DNA from: Pelomyxa schiedti
Taxonomy: Eukaryota > Evosea > Pelobiontida > Pelomyxidae
Length of the DNA stretch: 64,000 bases
Reading direction: 5' to 3'
Assembly (NCBI GenBank): GCA_020536535.1
Contig: JAHLWZ010000275.1
Location: 62,001 to 126,000 of the forward strand
Program-made: the position numbers and the translations under genes
The notes under the pieces: model-generated
Told to the model about the DNA's origin: nothing
Database searches by the model: none
The model's input: the letters and a program-made list of their open reading frames with translations, nothing else
Shown here: one piece after another, positions 48,063 through 59,483 of the stretch
Layout of the letters: each line of letters starts with the position of its first letter
Numbering within the stretch: the stretch's first letter is position 1

Positions 48063-49174
48063 ATGCCGTTGTTCAAGGTAGATTCGGTTGTGCTTCTCAA
48101 GCCCAAAAAGAAACACGCAGAAACCAGGGAGCAATACCGTTCCCTCAAAGGTTCGTGTTTTTCCACATTTTTTTTTTTTTGAAGGTGGAATTAATTGATG
48201 AAACCAGTGACTCTGTCGCTCACCCACTTACCAACCCCTTTCTGGGGTTTTTTTTTTTAAACTACAGCAAGTTTGGGAAGGGGTATGCAGCTGAAGGATG
48301 CTGTTAGACTGCCTCCTGGGGAAGACCCTAATGTGTGGATAGCAATGAATAGTAGAATCCCTTCTTTCTAAAAATATTGTTTATATCTGCTTGCTATGTT
48401 CACTTTTCTTTGATTTGACTGTAATAATTACTAGCTATGGAGTTGTACAACACAACTTTTTTGTGCTTCGGCATTGTCACTGGGACTTGTACCACAAGAA
48501 GTTGCCCAAAGGTTTGTAGCTTTATATACTGCTCCCTTTCATTTAACCACCCACCAAGATGACAGCTGGTCCAAGGTATGCCACATGACCAGAGAAGTGG
48601 GCGGAATAAATCTTCTTTGTACAGGTATGAGTTTCTGTGGACAGATAAAGGAACAAAAGCCAACGTTTCCTTGCCGGCACCAGGTTAGTCACTGTTTGCA
48701 TTTTTAATCTTAAACCCTTCTCTAGTTTATATAGACAATCTCGCGGATTGGGTTCACGAACAAATCAACGATCCAGCTGTCTTTCCACCCAACTCCCGAG
48801 GTTTCAGCCCAATAACTCCGCTTCTCAGATTAACTAATTGCACTAGCCTACCCCAAGACCTTCATTCCCACCTGCTCGAAGATTCTGTCGAGGCTTTTCA
48901 GGGTGTAAGTTCCAGAAACCTTCTTATCCCAACCCGTATCCACCTTCACCACAGATTTGCACACATGTATCACCATCACTTTGATGACCTGAGGGTACAT
49001 TTTTTTCTTCTCCCTATCTAACTTTCCACCAAAACTAACCACTTCCAGCGCCTTGGTGCTGAAGCTCATTTCAACACCACCCTCAAGCACTTCTACTTCT
49101 TTGTAAGTGAATTCCACCTTGTTGAACCTGCAGCCCTTGACCCTCTCGCTGCTGTACTTTCCACTTTCGTCTAA
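48063..49174 (+). CDS. MOB1: MOB kinase activator (MOB1-like)
   Basis: MOB1 binds and activates NDR/LATS kinases in Hippo and mitotic-exit signalling. There are nine exons: 48063-48150, 48268-48351, 48435-48511, 48559-48575, 48625-48683, 48726-48800, 48847-48904, 48955-48994 and 49049-49174, giving 207 residues (human MOB1A 216). The joined protein shows KPKKKHAETREQYRSLK, RLPPGEDPNVWIAMNTMELY, the zinc ligands in TCTTRSCPK, MTAGPRYEFLWTD, YIDNLADWVHEQI, FRVFAHMYHHHFD (zinc His pair) and NTTLKHFYFFVSEFHLVEP. Exon 4 is only 17 nt and encodes most of MTAGPR. The in-frame stretch at 48181-48240 (VELIDET) is intron: leaving it out restores the family sequence. CDC14, another mitotic-exit factor, lies 27 kb away, probably by chance. 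Confidence 0.93.
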
Positions 49175-49302
49175 AAAAAAGCCCCCACCTGCTTTTGATT
49201 GTTTTCTTTTTTTTTTTTTCTTTTTAAATCCAGTGCACTAAGGGAGGGCAAATGAATGAAAATAAATCCATTTCCCACCAAGCATCCCACCCTCGAGCCA
49301 CA

Positions 49303-52132
49303 TCACATGCCAGAGGAAGCAGGTGTGCCAGTTTGTGTGCCGGTGCCTAGTTCATCAGCTGCTGTGCTGAATGACTGGCCTGCATCGTCGCTGTCTCCGC
49401 CGGGGAATTCCTCTTCATCGCCGTGGAAGACGGCTGTGTCGTCGAGTGAGTGGGGCGCCGCGAGTATTCCCGAGCGGGCCAAGGGGGCAATTGGGGGTGG
49501 CGGGAGCCGAGAGGGTGCCGTGTTGGTGAGCTGCAGACTAATTTATTTATGGGTGTGGTGGTTAGATAGACCACGCAGAATGTTTGGGCGCCATACTGTT
49601 TAATGAGAGTATCGAGGTGAGCAAGGGTGTCTGTTTGTTTTTCAGCAATCTCACCGGCAAGGCTGCCGTTAAGCTCCGCGACTTGCTTGGAAACTTGTTC
49701 ATTTGTGGCAGAAATACTAGATAAGGTTGGTGCAATTCACGTACACAATGTGTTAAACCTGGCAGTATCGACAAGGAGTTTTTCTAAGCTCTTGGGTGCG
49801 GTTTGGGAAAGATTTTGAATCAGGGGGTATGTTTCGTTGAAGTACTTGAACCCTTGGAGGTTCCTAAATTCTCGTTAAGAACTATTAAAACCTCGGCTCC
49901 ACACAGTTGGTTAAAGTAGTTCCCAAGTGTTTCAAGATCTTTGTGTAAAATAAGAAGTGTGGCTTTGGTCTCCCTAAACATGCTGATGAGAAGTATTGCA
50001 AAAAGATGGAGACACACTCCGTTATTCGGCCAACAATTTGCTCTTTCCTGGTTTTTTTTTTTTTTGTTTAGTCGGAATTTAGGGGAAAATGGATTTCTTC
50101 ACCTTGCCTCAGCTTTTGTAGTGGCGTCAGTGGAGGTAGAAACCATGACAGAATTAAATTGTTGTTGCAGTTGATCAATGCTATTCTTTATAGCTGTTCT
50201 AGTCTCTCTATGGATATTGGTAGCAATTTCAGTAGTGTGACAAAGGAGAAGTACTGTGCTGATCTAGCAATAGCTTCGTTGAAGTCCACCTTAGGAGTAG
50301 CCTCTGCGAGCCTTGATAGGAGTGAGGTTGGAGAGAGGATTGCTAGCTTACTTGGAAACAGTCCCAGGAAGTTGACCACCGACAAAGTCTTGTAGTGTTG
50401 CCGTGTGCTTTGTTAAAGCTGTGGTAATCCTATTCAAAGTTACGGTCATTTTGTACTAAAGGAATTACTGTTTTGTGGACTGTTCGAGCTCTGTGGAGAG
50501 AACATCAAACCGAGACTGCATTGTGACCAGTCTGAATACACATCAGAGAAACAAAGAAAATGGGTTGCACACTGCTCCATAGTTTGCTTTAACTTTTCAG
50601 ATGTTTTTACAAGACTAGTGGTTGTGTCCGTTATTCCAGAGGCAACTGCAAGTCGAGTGTTTGCTTGTTCCTCAAATGACAACTTTGGTTGTCAGCGTTA
50701 TTACTTTGGGGGTTTCTTATACCTTAACTTGGGAATTATTGTCATCGACCTGCTTCACGAGCTGGTTGATGCGCCCAAGAGATGCCTCGATACTTTGCAC
50801 TACCACAGTAAGCTTTTGGTCAGCACCTTCTTGTTTGGCTGTGGTTTGGAAATCTTGCTTCCTGTGCGCTGTCAGAGTCGTCAAAACATGGATCTTCTTT
50901 TACATTTGTTGAGATTGTGTGTCCACCTTGTTTTCCAGGTCCCCACTGTACACAAGCGTTAAATTATAAAGTGTGAAGTAAGGGAGCTACATTTTGTTGA
51001 CAATTTCGGTTGCTTGTTGATGCTGATACCTGAAAGAGTTGGAAAAGAAAAGTAACAAAAACAAAGAACTACAGTTGAAGTGTCTCCGTGATTTGCTGGC
51101 ACATGGCCTTCACATCCTTTTCAATTTGTTGATTTGATGCACAATTTTAACAAGAGATTACCTGAGAGATAGCAGTGCTTATAGAATGTTGCAAAAGATT
51201 AATTAACTCCTGCCGTTTGTGTGCTTTCTCCTCTTGGGATGTGCCATGATGCTGTGAGAATTCTCTGAACGCAGCTCTAACGGTTTTCTTATTATCTTCA
51301 ACATTTCGAAGCATTCTGGCACTACAAGTAGCAGACAAAAAAAGTCAGTCCATATGTACCAATGAAGGTGAATCAACCTTAGTTCAGCTCGTAAATCACG
51401 CAAGGAAACCTCTAGTTTGCGCCTTACCATCCATTGCACAACAATGGACACGAGAATAACAATTGTACAGCCTTGCATAAATAGAACAGCTCCCCGGATT
51501 AAACCTACAACCAACCAATGTTAGCTTACCAACTCTAAGTTCAGGGAAGAGGAGAGAGAAAACAAAGGGAAAGAAAAAAAAAAAAAAAATTGCACTCATT
51601 TCACCCCCCACCCTCCATTCCTCGTAGACACACTTGTCTGTGGATCCCATTGTGCCGCCTTGTTGCTGAAAAGCAGTGTGAACGCGGGCAGCAGAACCAA
51701 CAACGCAACATCGAACGTCATCCACACGAACCCGCGCCCCTTCTTCGGCGGCAACGGCGGCGGCTCCTTCTCCTCCACCATCTCCGTCTCCATCCCCATC
51801 TCCATGCCCATGCCCATGCCCATGGCCCCCTCGCCCTCGCCCTCGCCCCCCGCGTACCCCTGCCCCCCCTCCACGTACTCCCCGCCCTCGCCCACGGCTC
51901 CCTCCGCGGCCCCGTCGTAGCCCCCCTCCGCGCCTCCCAGCTCCATGGCCATCGCCCGCTGCTGCTGCGGCGGCTGCTGCGAGTCGTCGTAGTCGGCGCC
52001 GCCTTCGTATGTGTTGCTGCTGCCCGGAGTGAACCCCGCGCACAGGGGCTGCGCCACCGCGTCGGTAGATCGCGACGCTCCGTCGACCTCATCGCCCCCG
52101 ACAACTTGCTCCCCGGTGTTGGCGTCGGCCAT
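49303..52132 (-). CDS. Transmembrane coiled-coil protein, unknown family (multi-exon)
   Basis: The start at 52132 is MADANTGEQVVGGDEVD. The first exon is a disordered Gly/Glu/Met/Gln-rich region of about 130 residues, with repeats such as MGMGMGMEMGME, then a membrane segment (FVWMTFDVALLVLLPAFTLL). A second hydrophobic stretch, VLFMQGCTIVILVSIVVQWM, follows after an intron (51507 side). Downstream exons are helical and polar (RNVEDNKKTVRAAFREFSQH, IEASLGRINQLVKQVDDNNS, TETLQL, GNYFNQLCGAEVLIVLNE), consistent with a long coiled coil. The last exon (about 49533-49303) is acidic: FHGDEEEFPGGDSDDAGQS, ending at 49303. Order and frame support a single gene, but several internal exons are uncertain. 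An organelle tether or scaffold is a guess; no family recognised. Confidence 0.6.
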
Positions 52133-52336
52133 TTTTTGTGCGTGTTGTTGCTTGTGGCTTTTTTTTTCCTTGTTTTTGTTTTAGATTTTTTTCTTTTTTG
52201 GAACTTGGTGGGTGCTAAGACAGTTGCGTGAAAATATCAACCGACTGGAGATACAGATATGAGAGAAAGGCTTGCTTTGTGTTTTGTTTGGTACGGTTTT
52301 ATAGTACACAACAAAGATTTTTGTATTGTAATACAG

Positions 52337-53594
52337 TCACAGCTTGATACAGTAGTACTCAATGTAGGACCAAGCAGTGCAACCAACAAACGACAGTAGA
52401 AACAGGATAAAGGCCAGGGTGAGGTGGCAGCCCCAGCTGCACCCACTGTCCCAACACCAAGCTTGTGTCATAAGGCAAGGTGGTGCTAGTAACTGCACTG
52501 CAAATCTCGCTGTAGATACAGCATGCAGGGAAGCAAAGACTGCCCATTGTGTGCGCCTCCGCACAAATGAAATGGTTGAGCCACGCCCAAATTCATTGGG
52601 AAGTGTAGCGGCACCCTTGTGTCTTAGGATGAGAACGAGTGAAAACAAGTAACAGGCAAGCCCCTGGAATACAACAACGCACAGAGCTGCGATAGAAGTT
52701 GCCAATACTGATTGAGGATTTGCTGATGAGAAGCTGTGCAATGGAATCATTAGAATAAGCATCCCTATGCACAGAATTGCATTGCGTATTGTAAGAGCCT
52801 CCAGAAATATTCCAAGCCACATAACAAAATACTCAGCGCATACAAGTGTAAATGTCCATTTTCCCTTCGATAGTAAAAATAGAAGCAACAGTGCCAAAGT
52901 AGTTTCTCCTGTGGCAAAACCATTTTTCGTTCTACTGTCAATGGGGCGAGGGCCTGCTATCATCCACAAAAACGCAATAAGCGTAGTAGTGTATAAAACT
53001 AATGCCGCGACAGTTGAAATCAGGTTGTTATCGGTATCTGCAAGGACAATGAAAGTGGCCACGAGATCGACAATTGTCACGTAGAAACCAAACAGAAGGT
53101 AGTCTTGTATAATTCAGAGACAGGAGAGGAGAACAGTAAAAATACCAAATAATGTTACATCTACAAGCGGCTCATTGGCTTTTTGAATGTAGAGGATTAG
53201 ATCAAAGTTACAAACTTGAACAGAAAGATACTTGCTCTGGATTTGTAAAGTGACCTCCAGCACATCAACTGGTACCGATATAGACGGGAGCGAGGGAAGT
53301 CACGTAAAAACCTGGTTCTCCACAATTCTTCAGAGCTCGCCAGGTCATACCAATGTCTACAAACCTGACAAGCAACGGCACATTAGCAAAAAGTCCGCAA
53401 ACAGGATGCAAGCACAATCATAGATCTACCCTCTGACAAGAAGCCAAAGATCTCGCATCCAAGTACTTGAGCACTTTCATGAGATAGGCGTCACGCAAAA
53501 CCGGGTGACAGTCATCGCCAACTGGCTGGCGCAGTTTCGGTGATAAATATGCTTTCTTGAGCTCCCTCACAATGCTGGGCACCAGCTTCAACAT
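52337..53594 (-). CDS. F-box protein with polytopic membrane domain
   Basis: There are four exons: 53594-53430, 53364-53232, 53178-53146 and 53103-52337, giving 365 residues, and every join keeps frame. The N-terminal third is an F-box: DAYLMKVLKYLDARSLASCQ, then across the splice RVCRHWYDLASSEELWRTRF, the classical V-C-x-x-W-x-x-L ... L-W pattern that binds SKP1 in SCF ubiquitin ligases. After a basic stretch, about seven hydrophobic segments follow, for example DYLLFGFYVTIVDLVATFIV, STVAALVLYTTTLIAFLWMI, TTLALLLLFLLSKG, LVCAEYFVMWLGIFL and the last, HLTLAFILFLLSFVGCTAW. I do not recognise the membrane part. An SCF adaptor anchored in a membrane is the simplest reading. It is head-to-head with a RING gene 290 bp away. 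Confidence 0.85.
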
Positions 53595-53884
53595 TTTCTT
53601 GGTTTTTGTTGTATTAATTTGCCGGACTGCCTGTCAACGTACTCCCTCACTAGCGCAGTTTTCTATTTACAGAGTGCTTTTTTTTCTTGCTCCTATTCGC
53701 TTTGTTGGGGAACACGGAGCTATTGCAGTTTAATTGCACTCACCCACAGGCTCCTGCACTTGATTCTGAGAAATCTGATAATCGAATGAGTTGATAACCA
53801 CAGGCAATTCTCTCAAAGCCACTTTTTTTCGACCGACCTCTCAGATTTGTGCGGGTCAACGAAAAACATCAACTTCTCACAAAA

Positions 53885-54708
53885 ATGTCGCAACAGCAGA
53901 AGGCGGTTATGTGGCCGACCGGGGTTGGGTTTGAGTACTGTGCGGTGGAGTTGAGTGACGATCTTAACTGCGTTGTGTGTTTGTCGTTGTTGGGAGAGGG
54001 GTGCGTTCAACACCCGCGATGTGGGACACATTTTTGTCAAAATTGCGTAGGTAGCTAAACCCCGTTTCGTTCTTTTTTTTTTTTTTTTTTTTATTGTAAC
54101 CCAATGCGGTTTTTCCATTTTTTTCATGGACAGGTAAACTCCGTGATTGTCCAATTTGCGGCGATGTGCTTCTTACGGCACCTCCGAAAGATAAGGTACT
54201 GGAGGCACTCTCTTTGGTTCATGTATACTGTCCTGTAACAGGGTGTCCGAAAAGTAAGACCCTCTCAACAACACCTTCATCTTCATCGCCTTCTTCGAAA
54301 CCAACTACCTCTTCACTTGATGGTGCCCCACTCACCAAGGCAACTCTGTGCGACCACATGGCCTCTAATCATCTAAGGGAGCTATTGTCCAGTATGCAAG
54401 CGCAAATTGATTCCCTCACCGCCCTTGTTCAGACACAACAAGCAGAGATACTCTCCCTAAAATCGGCCACTCCTCCTCCGCCAACTACCACTACAACCTC
54501 GACCACCGCTCCGCCTCCTCCCGCACCTGTTCTATGCGGAAGATGCCGGACCATGTTCGCGGAAGCAGAGAATAATAACCATGCCTGCCACTACCACTCT
54601 GGCTCACTGACCAGGGGGGCTTGGAGCTGTTGCTCTCGTGGGGGTACCTCTCCTGGCTGCCGAACGGCCAGACACTGCTCCCTTGCTGAATACGGAATGT
54701 CATCCTGA
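53885..54708 (+). CDS. RING-type zinc-finger protein with CHORD-like C-terminus
   Basis: There are two exons, 53885-54050 and 54134-54708, joined by an 83-bp GT-AG intron in phase 1, giving 246 residues. The RING begins CVVCLSLLGEGCVQHPRCGT, continues HFCQNCVG and, after the splice, KLRDCPICGD: a C3HC4-type pattern of TRAF-like E3 ligases. Next comes a TRAF-finger-like patch (VYCPVTGC ... LCDHMASNH), a short coiled coil (LLSSMQAQIDSLTALVQTQQ) and a Pro/Thr linker. The C-terminus has CGRCRTMFAEAENNNHACHY, HSG, WSCC, GC and H spaced like a CHORD zinc module (C..C..C-x-Y-H-x-G ... W-S-C-C ... G-C ... H). It is probably a ubiquitin ligase; the target is unknown. Confidence 0.85.
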
Positions 54709-55005
54709 TGCACTGGCACTACACCATTTGTCGGACTCCCCTGTTTCTTTCATTACATCTTTTCATAACAATCAGCTTCAGGTTCATCCAATGCTTTTGC
54801 TTCCTAGTTTAATGCACTTTGTATGCAAAAGTACCCCACTGGATCAGAGCTCTTGTTGTCTTTGGCTATTTTTTTGAACTTCGTCCCTCTGGCTTTTTTT
54901 TTTTTACCACTTTTTTCTGCATCTGTAATCACCCACCTTTTTCGGGAAACAGGCCCAAACGGTGCTTCGACTTTTGGCGAAAAAAAGAAATTAAAAAAAA
55001 AAACC

Positions 55006-58000
55006 ATGTCATTTGCTGATCTCTGGGTACTTCAATGCAGCAGTGACACAAAGATCTAACAGGCAACAACAGGACAACTTCGATGTGGCGTGTAAATTCA
55101 TATTGGATAATTTGGCGGTGTTTAAGTACGTCACCAAGTGTCTCAGAGGAGTAACGAAGTTAGAAGAGGAGAGATCCAAAGCACTGTCTTTGGTCTCAAA
55201 GCATTTTCAAGACGACGTGAAACCGCCGTATGGGAACTTACACTTTTTATTATTTGTTTGTTTCCTTTTTTTCTTCCTGATCTTTTTTTTTGGGGGAGTT
55301 GTTGGGAGTATTGCACTGGAGTTGTGATTGTGATATTAATAATTTACACTGGCAGATGCTTGGCACAGAACGAACTGTTGAGGGGATTGACAAATCAGGT
55401 TAATGCCGAAAGTGAGGTGAGCCATACACTTTCGGAGAGCATTACGAATAAGGTTTCTTACGGCATCGAACTTTCTTCCTCTACAAACAAATTTATGTTT
55501 GTAGGTGTGCCTGCCACTGAAGCAAGCGTTACCAGACCTAGAGTCATTCTATAGACAGGTTTGCTGCTGGACTCTTTATAAAAACTCATCATTTTAAGTT
55601 CGTCTCTGAAGGAACAAAAAATGCTCATGATTACCGAAATTCTGTTTCGAAGCTTGAGAGAGTACAGGAGATTTTTGAGAATTTTTGTTGACTTTTACTC
55701 CCAACAGAGTAGGGCAGCTTTTATTCGGGTAAACAAGGAACTCGGGCAGACACATGATGCACCTAAGCGGGCAAAACTTACTCAGGACTTGGCTCAGAGT
55801 ACCAAAGACTATCAGGTTCAGATAGAAGAAACAAACGGTATGCAGACTAAATTTTTAGCTGAAGCCAAGAGAGTGCTTGAGGTTCACCTGCTTGACTCGT
55901 AATGAAGTGCCTCATTTTCATTATAGGAAATGCAAAAATTGGATTCAAGAAGATCTGAACTACTTTCGACACATTTGACGATTTTTTTTGATGTATGCTT
56001 CTTTTCTTTGTTTCGCAGTAACCTTGATATTTCCATACTAATATTTTGTTAACCACAGATACATGCAACTCTACCAGCTCAAATCCAGGATCAAATTGGG
56101 AAGTGGCGAGACCTTCAACAATCTTCCAATTACCAAAATGGTAATTTTCTCCCTCTCAAATGAAGTCAAACCATGTTCGCCAGACCTTGTCCAATTTGTT
56201 GTGCAGAATCGTAGTGGAGCGCCACCACCTCCACCATTTGAGTTTGAGGCGTACAAGCCAGAGGGTGTAACTGACCGCCCCAAATCTCTTCGACCTGCAT
56301 GGCTTAAGCTTGGAACTCTCAAGAAAAAGGTATGGAGGGGAATTTTACTTGTAACTCACCTCTCACAGGAAGCAGAGGACCTGATTCAGCCAGGGCTTCC
56401 ACCAAAACCTCTTATATATGGTGTGAGTTTAGATGAAATAGTCTCGAGACAGAAAGAAAAATACCCAAACCTCAGAATTCCAATGTTCTTGATTTTGATG
56501 CGAGACACTCTATACACACTTGAAGGTTTTTCTTCATGTACACTTACTTGCTTTCTAAAACGTCTTTGCCAGCACCCACTACTGAGGGAATATTCAGGTA
56601 CTTTAATGTTGTCAAGTCTTCCTGAAACTGAGCTATAAATAAGGGTACCTGCCAATCAAAATGAATTGAACAAATACCGGGCTGCATTCGACTTGGAGGA
56701 ATTCTATATATCAGAGACAGCAAGTGTCCATACTATATGTGCCCTTCTCAAACTCTTTCTGCGAGAGCTTCCAGTGGCCGTCATTCCTCAAACAGTCTAG
56801 TATGTAAAATAAGTTTCTCCCTTACTGACTGTGCTCAGTTCGACTTTCATCAACCAGCCGTTCATTGATAGCATAAACTCTGAAAATGTGGAGTCTTTAG
56901 TATTTGATAAACTTCCAGAAAATCACAGAGATGTTTGCTTGTTTCTCCTCAAAATGATTCATGAGCTCGCTGCTTACTCCTCTGAGACAAAAATGGACAA
57001 AAGCAACCTAAGTATACAGTTTTGCTTTGTGGGTCCCATTTCCTTCACTGACAAGCTAGTTCTAAGGTATGGTGTTTGCACCTGGTTTACTTCGATGCCC
57101 TCTCGTGAATAGCCCTGATATGGTTCAACTCTATGAATTGGAGAGGGCTTTTGTACTTGCTATTGCATCACGAACGCCAACTAAGCTCTATGACTCTCTC
57201 AACACTACGCTTTCTGTGAGGCCAACATTGAAGGGACCTGATGAACCATATGACGGCAAGGGTTTTGAGGTTCTGACTGAAGAACAAATAACCCAAATTC
57301 GCAAGGTGTTTTCTTTTTATGTTAGCTTTATTCCTGATTTTCTTCAAGGAAATTGCAGAAGAACTTTTACGGGCTGAGCTCGAGGCCTCTGAAAAACTCT
57401 CTCTTTCATCCTCTGGGCCACTTACCTCTCAAACAACAGCCACCCCATCATCAGACCGCTTGACAAAAATAGGCCGCAAAAACATAAAGAATCAAATACT
57501 CAAAACGTTAGGAGGCTTAGACTCTGTGCGTGGCTCGTTGACAACTTCTCCAGTCCAGCAACCCACTCCGAATCCTACACCACGGGTCTCTGGTCCCTTG
57601 GAGAATACTGCAGACGGGATGTCATCAAACCAACCTACATCATCACCGGCTCGCCACCTTCCTCCAAGAAGTCATGGAACGCTGATTGGTGCCAAGGCAC
57701 TGCCTGCACAAACCACTCAAGGTGGACCACATGCAATTCATCACAACAACCCCCTACCCACAACGCCACAACGACCCATCCGTGAGCCAATTGATGATAC
57801 AAAGTTGAATAGCTTTGCTCAGGATATCAAGGATGAAGTTGAGCTTCTCCACACAAAATTTTGTCTGGATAACGACTCAGAGACTTTATTGTTTCTTGCC
57901 TCTATTGTTGAAGCCAATTACAAAGTTTGTTTCCCAAAAAAATAAATGGTGTAAGATGAAAGCTGGTTAATATGTAAATTTGTAGACCTTTAAATGATCC

Positions 58001-59435
58001 TTTCTCAATTCCTCCCCTTTTTTTCCCTACTAGTTGGCTTCTGAGAAAATTGCACCTATCTTTCAGGGAATCACCAGCAGTACCACGCTAAACATAGTTC
58101 CACCAAAATGTTCTTCACTTCTCGTCACTCAACAGTTTTGTGAAGTCATTATGCAAAGCATGCAGAAAATGGAGAGTTATGTGTCATGGCTAGCCGCTAA
58201 TGCAACAAATTATAAGCAGATTCCTCCTATCAAAGATGCCATTTTAGATCTGCATGATGTATGTTTTCTCCTTCCGAATTTCACTGACGTCTCTATCACC
58301 CCCTTTGTGCCTATCCAATAGTCATTGATGGTATGCACTTTAACCTGTATTCAATTTCCTTATGCAACAAGACTGTTCAAGGGAAACGAGGACTACAAAC
58401 GGCTACAATGAAAACTTCTCCGAGCCTTCTACCATTTGCTTATAAGCAGCCGGATATCTCTCCACCCCCTCCCATACCTTTTGTGGAATCTCCACCCCCA
58501 ACTGATTCCGTTGGCCCACCCATTGATGCTATTGCACCCCCACCTCCCCCCGTAGATCCCATCGCACCACCTCCACCAGTTGACTCTATCGCACCGCCAC
58601 CTCCTGTAGATTTTCTTCCACCTCCGCCTCCTGTTGATTCTGTTCTACCACCACTTCCCACAATTGAAATTATTGCACCACAGCCTCCAGTTGTTGCAGT
58701 TCCACCACAAGCTGCCCCCACACCCCCGCCCGTAGAACCGATTCCAATCCCACCCAAGAACGAAGCCGAAATATCTTCACCAAGTACCCCACCCATTACC
58801 GTCCCTCCTGTGGAACCGATTGCACAGAAACTACCTTCAGACAGTCAGGCTTCATCTGTCGCAACTCCCACTGATCCGGTAGCGCAGATAGCCACTAATC
58901 CTACCATTCCACAAGAAAAGGAACCCGACACAACAGCCGAAGTGGAGGAAGACACGGCGAGAGATAGTAGGTTCTTCACTTTTTACTGTGCTTAACCACC
59001 AAATTTAGGTTTGGAAGAATTCAATGGTCTCTTCTTGGACCTTAAAAATGCCCTTGTACCATTAGCAGAGCTACTCGCTTCCCCTTCACTTACACTAGAG
59101 GTTTTGCTCCCCCGGGCAAGGCCGCTCCTAGCATCCCTCAAAGTAAGAACAATACCAATCTTTTAACCCAGTCACAATTAATCCACACACAGCTGGCTAC
59201 TGAATTTGCAGCCACCAACAACATTCCCTTCGATGCACCTCCGGCACCACCCAAACTGGATGACAAAGTGAAGATGTTTATTCTAGTCACAAAGCACTCT
59301 GTTGCCCGCACTGTGAAAGTATTTGACGGAATCAGGTTGGCTCTGCCCAAGCTGTCTCCTGAGGTGGTGGAAAAGGCTCTCACCCTTCTTATGGAGTTTG
59401 TGGATATGCTAGAATCCAACAACGCGACAGATTGA
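55006..59435 (+). CDS. F-BAR and RhoGAP domain protein with proline-rich region
   Basis: RhoGAPs switch off Rho-family GTPases, and F-BAR domains bind and bend membranes. Early exons are 55006-55026, 55073-55227, 55356-55452, 55505-55558, 55599-55661 and one starting at 55708. Joined, they begin MSFADLWDNFDVACKFILDN, an FCH/F-BAR start, followed by helices to about 56140. The RhoGAP domain spans about 56400-57200: IYGVSLDEIV, TTEGIFR (arginine finger, split by an intron) and VPANQNELNKYRAAFD, VHTICALLKLFLRELPVAVI, and VFAPGLLRCP. Next is a linker, then a strongly proline-rich stretch (58455-58760) with repeated APPPPVD-type units, and a helical C-terminus (VKMFILVTKHSVARTVKVFD). The stop is at 59433-59435. 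It is likely an actin/membrane regulator. About 17 exons; the later joins are approximate. Confidence 0.9.
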
Positions 59436-59483
59436 AACAGAGGGAGAAAAAAGCCAAAGGTTTTTTTATGTTACAAGAAATAG

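Noticed and set aside
48181-48240. In-frame coding-like stretch VELIDETSDS as an exon of MOB1
   Set aside because: Including it breaks phase. Joining 48150 to 48268 directly gives the conserved MOB1 sequence.
51396-52043. 215-residue Arg/Gly-rich minus-strand ORF and plus-strand ORFs at 51590-52231
   Set aside because: Frame shadows of the Gly/Glu/Met-rich first exon of the transmembrane coiled-coil gene.
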